This document shows, in pieces, positions 56,201 to 63,666 of a DNA stretch of 64,000 nt; the first letter of the stretch is position 1; the number at the start of each line of letters is the position of its first letter. The notes beneath the pieces are model-generated. The model saw nothing but the letters and a program-made list of their open reading frames with translations. It had not been told where the DNA came from and made no database searches. The stretch covers positions 289,736 through 353,735 of the forward strand of contig JADHRW010000001.1 in assembly GCA_016777225.1 (NCBI GenBank), given 5' to 3'. The DNA comes from Candidatus Thalassarchaeum sp. (GTDB lineage: Archaea > Thermoplasmatota > Poseidoniia > Poseidoniales > Thalassarchaeaceae). A program made the translations under genes and the position numbers.

Positions 56201-57664
56201 ATCTACTGAAAGACTGCCCGCAGGCATACCTCTTAACCATCCAATAGTATCTGTAGAATTACCTCTAGGTTCGCCTGAAGCAACTGGTTCTCCTGCTTTA
56301 TTCTCATGGAAGTGTACGTGTAAATCAGATCTCCTATCTGCATAATATTCAATAGTATCAAGAGCATTTTCTCCAACATCTCCTGCCCCTTCAGATAACG
56401 TAGAATCTGTTCTTATGACTAAATTTACTTCCGATGGTAGCCTTGTAGATACCCTATTAGGATGTACTGTTGCTTCTATGTAAGCAACTTCCCAAATATC
56501 CCTATTACCATCAGTATCTTGTGGTGAAAAATGAACATAACCAAATCCTGCAATAACTCCACAAGAAATCTCCGAAGAAGGCAGGGTCGACAATTCAATT
56601 TGAGAATAACGCTCAGGACAATATGTTTGACCGTTGTTATTAATTAAGATTGCATAAGGGGCAGATAGAGCCCCAAGTACAATATTTGATGCATCTCCGC
56701 CTAGACCTGGAATTGATATTCCTCCAGCAATCAAGGATATTAGACTCGTCACTAAACTTGAACTTGCATCGGAAATATCAAAAAAGATTTTTTCGATACC
56801 AATATCAATTGAGAAATCATCTGGTTGGGTAGTAAACTTTGAATCAATTACCCAAACATAGCTTTCACCACCATTGAATATTCCGTCTGAATAAGCAAAA
56901 GCCTTCAATAAAGAAACTTGTAATGTTTGTAAATCATCCCAATCTGAATCATCTCGACTTGATTCAAGTACCATTACTGTGAAAGAGATTGTAGGTTTAA
57001 TCCATAGAGTATCTCCTTCTATTCCCAACTCATCGCCTAAATCGAATGAAATTTCCAAACCTACTTGAATATCGTTATCACCATCATCATCAACATCTAC
57101 AGCATGAAGAAGGGAATTCGTTTCAGGATCCAAAAACGAAAGTAAAGTTGCAGTAAATGTTACAACTTCGAACTTTTCAACTTGATTCCCATCCATATCG
57201 ATATATTTTGTCCAAATTAAATAATCTGTCAGATTAAAGATTGTTTGCCAAACCGTGTCAACTGCACCAGGAGGTGATTTTTCTGGATTAATTAGGAGAT
57301 CATATGGTCCTGGATGGACAACTTCAGGAGGAGTAGGGTCTACTATTGTAGAATCAGAGAACATCTCATCGATACCAAAAAGAGGATCATTACTTGTGGT
57401 AGGTGCTACGGAATTCATCACTCCTTCAAGAGATGGACTTGCTAAATTCTCGACTAATTCTGAAGAAATTACACTTTCTCTCTCAGAAAGTACAGAACTT
57501 AAATCATCAAGTATCTCAAAGTCATCGGCACTAATTCGATTTTGAGCAGATACTGAAGTTATAGGTGAAAACATTGGAAGTAGAAATATCAACACAAGAA
57601 GAATAGTCTGAGAATGATTGATGCCCGGGGACCTACGAATAACACGCACAGCACCACCTTCCAT
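53264..57664 (-). CDS. Giant secreted protein, unrecognised
   Basis: 1466 residues with an N-terminal signal sequence (about 19-40, ending SVSA) and no clear membrane helix at the C-terminus. The body is mostly beta-type sequence with Ser, Asp and Gly rich loops, a DVDDDGDNDIQVG calcium-type segment near 190, and several amphipathic stretches such as SSLVTSLISLIAGGISIPGL. Repeated clauses of the type MNDVPTGS, LKDIPGYINLT, LSDIPNNISIM, INDIPKSIAL recur over the protein, so it is probably a long tandem array of a diverged module. Start at the ATG at 57664 after GAGGTG. No enzymatic motif found. Translated with the 186-residue anchor gene. Confidence 0.75.
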   Translation of the reverse strand: MEGGAVRVIRRSPGINHSQTILLVLIFLLPMFSPITSVSAQNRISADDFEILDDLSSVLSERESVISSELVENLASPSLEGVMNSVAPTTSNDPLFGIDEMFSDSTIVDPTPPEVVHPGPYDLLINPEKSPPGAVDTVWQTIFNLTDYLIWTKYIDMDGNQVEKFEVVTFTATLLSFLDPETNSLLHAVDVDDDGDNDIQVGLEISFDLGDELGIEGDTLWIKPTISFTVMVLESSRDDSDWDDLQTLQVSLLKAFAYSDGIFNGGESYVWVIDSKFTTQPDDFSIDIGIEKIFFDISDASSSLVTSLISLIAGGISIPGLGGDASNIVLGALSAPYAILINNNGQTYCPERYSQIELSTLPSSEISCGVIAGFGYVHFSPQDTDGNRDIWEVAYIEATVHPNRVSTRLPSEVNLVIRTDSTLSEGAGDVGENALDTIEYYADRRSDLHVHFHENKAGEPVASGEPRGNSTDTIGWLRGMPAGSLSVDEIDRIFTMLGSKSSPELPGGQPEKLGMIIAIKNFSRDSTQNVDDSTLPVNPAFPPKTLVLIRSSQSIQSIEYDSWHKRGDIITDHSKIHLEMKDLPTSIVLYGSFEFGSSSTSDTSLDSGTNLDFVSKILDSVILNLVDLFLDIGGIINSIPSEVVSVLTGDSGGVGLNSFAGRDVTLLMTDNLLLDRVNMQINELAVQIGSSPHPVILGDHVIISKDRNLNQVMGESGLREPLVPVASSIRFSGLSEFTFSDDDVLETQSISLITESSESFRFSFIEHNGDSLENLSFQSLHLSDIPNNISIMIDENSLNYIANEGIELMTYVGLDGDQRQGANIHDMPAAFIFEFGDQTSFIAESPISTVEVQISNSSAPITMTGDHFLFHHDSINETSTISTRLTGIQELGWISPVEEGAPGELGRGTAFLKSAGDRPMSINIDNAPTADSSGLSALALVDPLPSHLSVEIPTGNDGGSDLVLPEFNSTKGLSGVAFFIGGFSDFGRSINSVLAGFTGDISTGTEEVDDSFSYALQLESDTSFDLVVEATYGNPVNSEPPWVHGISFQSSPDGLSDGFHIKTWLPGLPPLIDISISRTSQLNGEDWYIQASLDSWKPGREEFMIHAYGVNGQDLLLTMQGLEPGKSTNLFLDSVFEIRDSGGITEVSTGTQFGLSERLDWIHMMLINRDSQSRTEMLINDIPKSIALQASLGTAISIDLSVPEEERIEGFAVGSLMLQQMQWMDGFWWPATVFLKDIPGYINLTTAPEMNFDITKNLAFQGLPNFEFKSSDDGMSLYIEAFGRAINSRGDIILLAEGMTDKLIIKPTNSYGLEIRSSGSGVEKIYIRMNDVPTGSSQVGTPPVFLEEMEAMGENLRSATLHIRELVGPYSVIEVEDVDGGKIIASAKVTTEFAGREIQIRGVLIDAQTTGGVPTGTTLGVNGLSSDLSILNLVPGLSGSTHHVLVPEPFTSAILTVIATLSEGGN

Positions 57665-57727
57665 GAGTACACCTCTTAGAGACGTGGTAAAGGTTATTCC
57701 CCTACCTGATACAATACAAAATAGGTT

Positions 57728-58165
57728 CTATCTGAATTTTGTTTCATTGAGATATTCGAAAATCGAGCCATATTGTTTAGAAGATGTACGGGCAATCCAT
57801 AAACAAATTGTGATCAATAGAACTTGTATAGTCGCTCTGAGTATATGCCAATTAGTACCAAACTTAGAGCCACCTATTGCAATATCATTAACCCACATAT
57901 TGAAATTTGCTGCATACAATACTATTAACATTAAAGCAATACCATAACCAGCAATTTCTCGTGTTCGAGAAAACATCAGACCTAGCCCGAGTACTATCTC
58001 AAATACACCGCTAGCATATACCCAAAATCTCGGAAAACCTATCAATTCAGGGACTATTGGTTCAAACCATACTGGATCTTGAAAATGTAAAATACCTATC
58101 CAAACAAATGGTAATCCCAAAATTACTGACACTAAAGTTAGTATATTCTTTATCATGTTATTCAC
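57728..58165 (-). CDS. DoxX-like four-helix membrane protein
   Basis: 145 residues, four membrane helices. GILHFQDPVWFEPIVPELIGFP, SGVFEIVLGLGLMFSRTREIAGYGI and NFNMWVNDI are the DoxX/DUF4267-like pattern. Function in archaea is not known; bacterial relatives take part in membrane redox stress. Its start overlaps the stop of the upstream PKD-type gene by four bases. Confidence 0.8.
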   Translation of the reverse strand: MNNMIKNILTLVSVILGLPFVWIGILHFQDPVWFEPIVPELIGFPRFWVYASGVFEIVLGLGLMFSRTREIAGYGIALMLIVLYAANFNMWVNDIAIGGSKFGTNWHILRATIQVLLITICLWIARTSSKQYGSIFEYLNETKFR

Positions 58166-60717
58166 TCAAAACGAATTGTCTCAACTGATTCACAATGTGG
58201 ACAAGAAGTTCGAGCTATATCAACTCCTAATGGCATTTCAACTTCGAATAATTTACCACAATTAGAACAGGATTGTCTGACCACTCTATCATTGATAGTT
58301 GATTCAACTAAAGGTTCTGGTTCTGGTTCTGGTTCTGGCTCTGGTTCTGGCACTATTTCTGGCTCGGACTCTAGCTCGGGCGTATCTGTAATTTCAGGAA
58401 CTGGGGGGCTAATTCCAGCTAGAGGATCATCCGAAGGAGACCATATCTCATCTGAATTTGCAATTTCATCAAATTCATAATCGACAGCCTCGGAATCAAC
58501 GGCATCATCTTCTGTAAAGGCAGCAAGTAATTCACTGGCTTGACTATTAGTTGGGATAGAAGTAGGAGGTGGAGATGCACTGATCAATTCAGCCAAATCA
58601 GGATCCATTTCAATCGAATTTGAACTTGTTGGAATACCTGAGGGTGGGGGGGTTGGAAGTCCAGACATTCCGGACGAATAACCTCCAAATTGATCATTTG
58701 TATTAGGTTGAGAAAGGGGATTTATGGGGGCTGCGCCATTATTAGACCACATTGCTTTCTGTTCTTCGACCGAAGGAGGAACTACTTCTTTCTCTACTTC
58801 TTGCTCTGCTTGTTCTGCTAATAATGCTGAAATTTTTCTATTTTCCATTACTCTAAAAGTCACAAAGCCTAGAATTACGAATACTATTACAATGACCGCT
58901 ATTATTTGAATCAAATACAGCCAATTAATCCCATTAGATTCACCACTTGATGAAATGACAGTGACTAAAATCTCTGCCTCAGTAGTAAGGCCTTCATCAT
59001 TCTCAATAGTACAGACTACCCAGAACACCCCTGTATCTGAAAAAGGATATACCACAACGGGTCCTACTCCTTCATTATCATTGGAAGTAATTCCATCACC
59101 ATCAGAATCTGTGTCTCTATCAAAGTCCCATGTGTAAACCAAACTAGTTGATTCAGAATCAGTAGCAGGAACAGAAAAAGGATAGGCCTGATTAACCACT
59201 ACTTGTAACTCAGAATTAAAAGTTGAATCTATACGAGGAGGAGTTGGGTCATACAAGTTAATATTCGCAACATCATCAGTGATTAATCCAGAATTATCTG
59301 TAATTCTGAGTGTTATTGTATGCATACCAGAAATATATGACGAATCAAATATATGACTAAATGAGGTTGCAGAATTATCTGATCCAGAATATGTTTCTAA
59401 TACTAAATCATCAACTAACCATTCAACTGTTGAAACACCCCAATTATCAGAAAATTGGCCACTGAGGACAATATTTTCGCCATAACCACGAGTTATATCA
59501 GAATTAATATCAATATTAGCAACAGGATTAGATATATCTCGAACTTCTATTTCTTTGAATATTGTAGAGCTTCTAGAGTCTGTTGAGACTACAGTCAACT
59601 TTAGTGTAACATTTGTTGGTTCCGACCAAGAAAAATCTACTGAATTACCACTAAAGTCATTGAATCCATCGCCATCAGTATCCCAATTTACACTAGCAAT
59701 TTGATTTGAGAGATTTGGGGTATTGCTAGCGTCTAGTGTGACTATAGCTCCGACATCAATAAGTGTGAGAGAATCTGAATTTGAAAGTACTGCTTGAACA
59801 ATTGGTGTCAAAGACGAAACTACTGTAGTGGCAACATCAGTAGTCCCTGCACCTCCGGCTCCTGCACGATTATCTACAATTAGAAATAGGGGAATTCCAA
59901 CATATTGGGATGTTGCAGACCAAACATTATTTCCAGAAGTTGTAACTGATAGTAAGTCTGCTTGATTAATTCTAGATGCAGCTACAGTTCCATTAGCTGC
60001 AGCAGACTCATATGCATTCTTTTGAGATTCTGTCATTAAAAATACATCAGGGGCACCTTCCATAGTTGTCGCTTCAATTGAAATTTGAGTCCCTTCATCT
60101 AAAGAAAATGGGCCTGCGATTACTTCATAATCATCATTATCAAGTCTAACAATTGTATCTGCAATAGAGAATTCTGGAGTGACTACTTGTTGAACATCCA
60201 TAATTACGTTGACAGTGTTTCCTCCTTGAGCACCTTGACCATTATCTTGAGGATGCGCTAAATTATCGATAACCATGTACCAACGAGTTGATTGTCCTTC
60301 GTCGGGTACTGTCCAATGCCAAGATCCTTCACCACTGAATGATTCAAACACTGAATCTTCTTCCCAAATTAAGTCTGTTCGATAATTTTGTTCATTTTGA
60401 TAAGTAGTTCTAGCATTGGATGTAAAAAGTAGAATATCTATTTCGCCGTCACTATCAATTTCAAATGAAAATGTCGTACCAGGAGTCAATACCTCGAGGA
60501 AATCAATAGTTACACAAGACTGGTCAGATACTGCCCAACTTGCTGGCATCATATCGATATCGGCACTTGTACAGCCAATAATCCCCTTGGAATCCGCTGA
60601 AACTAATGGACTAGCTATAGAAAAAAGAAGAACAAGTAAAATGGCTGACGTGACTCTACGCATTACCTTAGCGTGAACTTTCCCTTTTTGAATCGTATTG
60701 TGGTTACGTGTACTCAT
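58162..60717 (-). CDS. PKD-type membrane protein with proline-rich tail and zinc ribbon
   Basis: 851 residues from the ATG at 60717; the ATG at 60663 gives a cleaner signal peptide (MRRVTSAILLVLLFSIAS). Outside are a jelly-roll-like part (about 60-300), a PKD domain with NWDTDGDGFNDFSG and further Ig-like domains with VYTWDFDRDTDSDGDG. A membrane helix (about 597-620) is followed by a cytoplasmic tail of about 230 residues: Pro/Ser-rich linker, an EPEP repeat, and a zinc ribbon (CSNCG and CPHCE). The shape is that of a surface sensor. Confidence 0.82.
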   Translation of the reverse strand: MSTRNHNTIQKGKVHAKVMRRVTSAILLVLLFSIASPLVSADSKGIIGCTSADIDMMPASWAVSDQSCVTIDFLEVLTPGTTFSFEIDSDGEIDILLFTSNARTTYQNEQNYRTDLIWEEDSVFESFSGEGSWHWTVPDEGQSTRWYMVIDNLAHPQDNGQGAQGGNTVNVIMDVQQVVTPEFSIADTIVRLDNDDYEVIAGPFSLDEGTQISIEATTMEGAPDVFLMTESQKNAYESAAANGTVAASRINQADLLSVTTSGNNVWSATSQYVGIPLFLIVDNRAGAGGAGTTDVATTVVSSLTPIVQAVLSNSDSLTLIDVGAIVTLDASNTPNLSNQIASVNWDTDGDGFNDFSGNSVDFSWSEPTNVTLKLTVVSTDSRSSTIFKEIEVRDISNPVANIDINSDITRGYGENIVLSGQFSDNWGVSTVEWLVDDLVLETYSGSDNSATSFSHIFDSSYISGMHTITLRITDNSGLITDDVANINLYDPTPPRIDSTFNSELQVVVNQAYPFSVPATDSESTSLVYTWDFDRDTDSDGDGITSNDNEGVGPVVVYPFSDTGVFWVVCTIENDEGLTTEAEILVTVISSSGESNGINWLYLIQIIAVIVIVFVILGFVTFRVMENRKISALLAEQAEQEVEKEVVPPSVEEQKAMWSNNGAAPINPLSQPNTNDQFGGYSSGMSGLPTPPPSGIPTSSNSIEMDPDLAELISASPPPTSIPTNSQASELLAAFTEDDAVDSEAVDYEFDEIANSDEIWSPSDDPLAGISPPVPEITDTPELESEPEIVPEPEPEPEPEPEPLVESTINDRVVRQSCSNCGKLFEVEMPLGVDIARTSCPHCESVETIRFE
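58313..58351 (-). repeat. Hexanucleotide repeat coding Pro-Glu repeats
   Basis: GGTTCT/GGCTCT units in tandem on the plus strand, read on the minus strand as alternating Pro-Glu (about six pairs) in the cytoplasmic tail of the PKD-type protein. Likely a stiff linker before the zinc ribbon, and liable to slippage. Confidence 0.85.
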
Positions 60718-60729
60718 GCATCATAGAAA

Positions 60730-60990
60730 TTACGGCTTTTTTGGGATTGGAGTTGGAGGGAACCAACGCAAAATTACAACATCTCCAATCGATCTAACCC
60801 AGTTCCATGGTATTGCAACATGAATACGTCCTTCGACTAAACTAGGAGGGGGATCAGAAACAAACAGATGAGTGCAAGTCCATGAATTAGACTCTGTTGA
60901 AAGAACGGTATCATGTACAGTTCCAAGAACTCGGCCATCTGGAATAATCACAGGAAGACCGCGGATAGAACTCATGTCTAACTCTGTCAT
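60730..60990 (-). CDS. PRC-barrel domain protein
   Basis: About 86 residues: SSIRGLPVIIPDGRVLGTVHDTVL is the PRC-barrel opening, then IHVAIPWNWVRSIGDVVILRW. PRC-barrel proteins bind RNA or other proteins, and archaeal members are tied to RNA processing. Start at the ATG at 60990; GTG at 61005 adds 5 residues. Lies downstream of L15e, 49 bases away. Confidence 0.82.
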   Translation of the reverse strand: MTELDMSSIRGLPVIIPDGRVLGTVHDTVLSTESNSWTCTHLFVSDPPPSLVEGRIHVAIPWNWVRSIGDVVILRWFPPTPIPKKP

Positions 60991-61039
60991 TAGTACTAGC
61001 CGCACGCTTAACTGAAATCAACCTTCGGCTGAAAGTTAC

Positions 61040-61624
61040 TTATTTACCACGGTTTTTGTTAGCCTTTAGACTTGGGCGAAGTTTCTCTGCACCCTTACCT
61101 TTGTTATACAAACCACGACCGCGCTTTCCAGCACTTGTCATACCACGCATTGCTCTTCCTTTGTGATGATTATCTGCAACCCATGACCATTGGCTATCTG
61201 CTATAACTACTGGATGATTAGGATCTAAAAGAATTACTTCGAAAAATTTGTTCTTTCCATCTTCTCCAACCCAATATGAGTTTAGAACTCTAAGATTTGG
61301 ATATCTACGAGAAACACGCTCTTCAGCAATTCTTTGAATAGACTTAGCCATAGTGATTTTTGTTACACCAGACTTTGATGGTTTACGCTTCATGTTAACT
61401 ACACCTTTGCGAAGTCCACCACGGCGAACACGAGTTCTGCAGATAACTACGCCTTGTTTAGCACGGTATCCCATACGGCGAGCCGCATCAATTCGAGTAG
61501 GTTTATCGATTCTCTGAAACACAGGTTCGTGGCGCCATTCGGCCATTCTACCAGTACGGTGACGAGGTTCCATGCTTTGCTTAGGGCTCTTCCAAGCCGA
61601 ACGTACATACTTTGTTACACCCAT
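61040..61624 (-). CDS. rpl15e: Ribosomal protein L15e
   Basis: Large-subunit protein found only in archaea and eukaryotes. 194 residues; SAWKSPKQSMEPRHRTGRMAEWRHEP, TRIDAARRMGYRAKQGVVICRTRVRRGG, ESRRYPNLRVLNSYWVGEDG-like ERVSRRYPNLRVLNSYWVGE and KGRAMRGMTSAGKRGRGL are standard. AGAGGG lies about 6 bases before the ATG at 61624. Confidence 0.97.
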   Translation of the reverse strand: MGVTKYVRSAWKSPKQSMEPRHRTGRMAEWRHEPVFQRIDKPTRIDAARRMGYRAKQGVVICRTRVRRGGLRKGVVNMKRKPSKSGVTKITMAKSIQRIAEERVSRRYPNLRVLNSYWVGEDGKNKFFEVILLDPNHPVVIADSQWSWVADNHHKGRAMRGMTSAGKRGRGLYNKGKGAEKLRPSLKANKNRGK

Positions 61625-61726
61625 ATTTATCCCTCTTAGCGAGTCGCCGACTTGCCATCCCTTTATGAGTCTATATCTAAGACCCTAAACTACAAAGTTG
61701 GCTAATATTGACTCAGTATAGTGTTT

Positions 61727-61754
61727 TGGTCCGCGATCCCGGACTTGAACCGAA
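61727..61754 (-). tRNA. tRNA 3'-end fragment (probable att site), tRNA-Tyr-like
   Basis: On the minus strand: T-stem TTCGG, T-loop TTCAAGT, stem partner CCGGG, acceptor 3' strand ATCGCGG, discriminator A73 and encoded CCA (61727-61729). The T-stem has two G-T pairs. G72 implies a C1:G72 pair, as in archaeal tRNA-Tyr. No D-arm, anticodon arm or 5' acceptor strand CCGCGAT was found within 300 bases on the 5' side, so this is a fragment, not a full gene, unless a distant 5' exon exists. Its 3' end faces L15e. Confidence 0.6.
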
Positions 61755-61877
61755 GTCCAGTAGTAAGGAGCCATTTCTCTTACTGAGGGAGATATCTACA
61801 CAGTGTCTGGAAGATATTCGTAAGGGTAAAACTGGAACTGTAAAGCAGCTACTGACTTTGCTTTCAGGGGTGAAACA

Positions 61878-62027
61878 ATGAGTATAGATTTGGCAAGATT
61901 TTTCTTGGCAAAACATTCGATCTGTGAGATAATATGGTCAACCATATATGGTAACCATGGTTATTTTTCATCTCATGGTTGTCAGGTTGCAAACAACCAT
62001 GGAATAATTTTCGAGGTGATTGTATGA
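61878..62027 (+). CDS. 49-residue leader-like small protein
   Basis: ATG at 61878 preceded by AGGGGTGA (61866-61873, spacing 4), one of the strongest ribosome sites in the window. The frame ends TGA at 62025-62027, overlapping the next ATG as ATGA. The product has a hydrophobic N-terminal part and repeats of HG (GNHGY, SSHG, NNHG) that mirror the dyads in the DNA. No family recognised. It could be a real small protein or a translated leader that couples to the next gene. Confidence 0.45.
   Translation: MSIDLARFFLAKHSICEIIWSTIYGNHGYFSSHGCQVANNHGIIFEVIV
61933..61962. promoter_or_regulatory. Array of ACCATA/TATGGT dyads
   Basis: TATGGT (61933-61938), CA, ACCATA (61941-61946), TATGGT (61947-61952), then palindrome AACCATGGTT (61953-61962). 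The middle 12 bases, ACCATATATGGT, are a perfect palindrome. Iterated dyads of this kind are typical of repressor or replication-initiator sites of elements. Confidence 0.5.
61974..62001 (+). promoter_or_regulatory. Hairpin CATGGTTGT/ACAACCATG before the 248-aa gene
   Basis: Perfect 9-base stem (61974-61982 and 61993-62001) with a 10-base loop, 22 bases upstream of the ATG at 62024. It repeats the ATGGTT/AACCAT core of the dyads just before it, and may fold in the mRNA near the ribosome site GAGGTGAT. Confidence 0.5.
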
Positions 62028-62770
62028 TACGCTTCAATCCGGACACTGAAAGGAAGTTGAAAGAAGATTTGGCAAATGTTGGCAAATCAAACCAGGGTTA
62101 CAACATCTATGCTACTGTCAAAGGTTCACCTAATCATAGAAGGATAGGTACGCTCGATCCAAAAAGGACTGCTATAACCTTCGATGGTACGAGTAACCTT
62201 GCACCTATTATTCGTAAGAATGAACTTGAAGATGCTACAATAGTTGGTGAATTAGCTCTTGTTCCAATTATGATTTCAACCATACAGTCTGCAGTTGGTA
62301 GGCTTAGTGAGACTAGAGTTGGTAAAGCAAAGAAAGCAATGCTTACTTTGGTAGCCAAGTTACTTCGTAGAGGAATCATTTCAAATCCTCCGAAAGATCC
62401 TCAGAGAGTAATCAAAGAAAAAGATAGAGAGATTGAACATCTAAAGAGAGTTATCAATGCAAAAAGTGGTCTTTATGCTGATCAGATTGCCAGAGGTCTG
62501 ATGATTCCTAATGTACAGGATTATCCATTTGACCCAACCAAGTTAGTTAATCTGCCAGAGGGTTTTGATGGAGTGGCGGTAGAAATGAAAGGATCTAGAC
62601 TCCATATCGATTTTGTCGAAGGAAATTATGCAGGAGAATCGGAATTTCCCTCCATGACGACTAGGCAAAGAAAAATGCGCAGAGCTATCAAGCAAGGCAA
62701 AGTAAGTGTGAGATTATCTCATCTAATTCTGTATTCAGATGGAACTCATGAATGGGAAATCATCGATTAA
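62024..62770 (+). CDS. Element-borne protein of unknown function
   Basis: 248 residues, no family recognised. The ATG at 62024 follows GAGGTGAT (62013-62020) and overlaps the stop of the 49-residue gene. The N-terminal part is basic and beta-type, with a phrase GTLDPKRTAITFDG; about 80-150 is helical with a basic Lys/Arg-rich segment (KAKKAMLTLVAKLLRRG, KEKDREIEHLKRVI). The C-terminal part is mixed. Lys/Arg content would suit nucleic-acid binding. A longer TTG-start frame at 61979 is less likely. Confidence 0.65.
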   Translation: MIRFNPDTERKLKEDLANVGKSNQGYNIYATVKGSPNHRRIGTLDPKRTAITFDGTSNLAPIIRKNELEDATIVGELALVPIMISTIQSAVGRLSETRVGKAKKAMLTLVAKLLRRGIISNPPKDPQRVIKEKDREIEHLKRVINAKSGLYADQIARGLMIPNVQDYPFDPTKLVNLPEGFDGVAVEMKGSRLHIDFVEGNYAGESEFPSMTTRQRKMRRAIKQGKVSVRLSHLILYSDGTHEWEIID

Positions 62771-62861
62771 CGTAATTTTTCCAACTTAGATACTGTATAT
62801 TCTAAAATTCATATATAAAGGCGACCTGACCGCCCGATGTACCTATTCCTGAATACTATTC

Positions 62862-63665
62862 TTATTTCGCCTTATTTTTTGTATATTTAGGTAGCCATCT
62901 CAATTTCCACGCCTCAGATTTATCTTCAAAGAACTCATAATCTCTGCTATCTATACTATCTGGAAACTCATACATCATCTCTAGAACAGCTAATTCTTCA
63001 TCAATAACCCAACCCTCATCATGTAATCCAGGAGGATCTACAGGTTTCTGTTTAGAACTTGATTTATTTTTCCTCTTTCGCTTGCTGCTTTTAGGAGGTA
63101 TTTCATCAAAATTAGAAAGAAATAGTTCTGTATTGGCCATTTCCTCATGAGTGATAGTCGGCCATTTTCTAGATTTTACTGATTTACGGTGCATATCGCA
63201 TAATTGGTCATCCTTAGTAGATTCTTTCTTACAACGACCATCTCCATTTTTTTTCATTGCTCGACATATGTCAAGAGGTAATGTTTCTTCAGGTAAGAGA
63301 ACTGCTCTGTAGGATGATTTAGATTTCTTAGTGGTGAATTTTGGCATGACCTTTGGTTTTTCTTCCCTATCGCCTATTTTCCAATCTACATATTCTATCT
63401 GTTCTTTAGTCAATCTCATTCTAGCTAATGATCCACCTCTGACATTTTTTCTTCCATGTTTTTTCATCATCTCAAGTGTAATCAGAGTTTCAGAATAATC
63501 TCTTTTATTCCTTCTAATATCTACAATATCTATCGGTTTGTACTTTTTTGTCCATTTAGCACCCTTTCCGTCAAAGTGTTGTTTTATTCTCTTGTAGACA
63601 TTACTTTTTATTTTGCCAACGTAATATTTTCCACCTTTACATTCTAAAATGTATATTGTAACCAT
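62862..63665 (-). CDS. GIY-YIG nuclease with Cys/His motif
   Basis: 267 residues. The GIY-YIG domain is at 1-95: YILECKGGKYYVGK gives the two Tyr strands, YKRIKQHF the Arg helix and SETLITLEMMKKHG the catalytic Glu; KNVRGGSLAR follows. A basic linker precedes CRAMKKNGDGRCKK then CDMH, a CCCH-type metal site (about 133-160), followed by a Lys/Ser-rich stretch and an acidic tail. Such nucleases are common in phages, viruses and homing elements. The ATG at 63665 follows GAGGT; one base separates it from the upstream gene. Confidence 0.8.
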   Translation of the reverse strand: MVTIYILECKGGKYYVGKIKSNVYKRIKQHFDGKGAKWTKKYKPIDIVDIRRNKRDYSETLITLEMMKKHGRKNVRGGSLARMRLTKEQIEYVDWKIGDREEKPKVMPKFTTKKSKSSYRAVLLPEETLPLDICRAMKKNGDGRCKKESTKDDQLCDMHRKSVKSRKWPTITHEEMANTELFLSNFDEIPPKSSKRKRKNKSSSKQKPVDPPGLHDEGWVIDEELAVLEMMYEFPDSIDSRDYEFFEDKSEAWKLRWLPKYTKNKAK

Positions 63666-63666
63666 T

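Noticed and set aside
61771..61990. Search for tRNA D-arm, anticodon arm or intron 5' of the tRNA 3' end
   Set aside because: No CCGCGAT acceptor partner or D-loop GG was found; a TGTAGAT-like stretch on the minus strand lacks supporting stems.
62809..62820. TATA-like ATATATAAAG in the convergent gap 62771-62861
   Set aside because: It points into the 3' end of the antisense nuclease gene with no reading frame after it; an unstable RNA cannot be excluded but nothing supports it.
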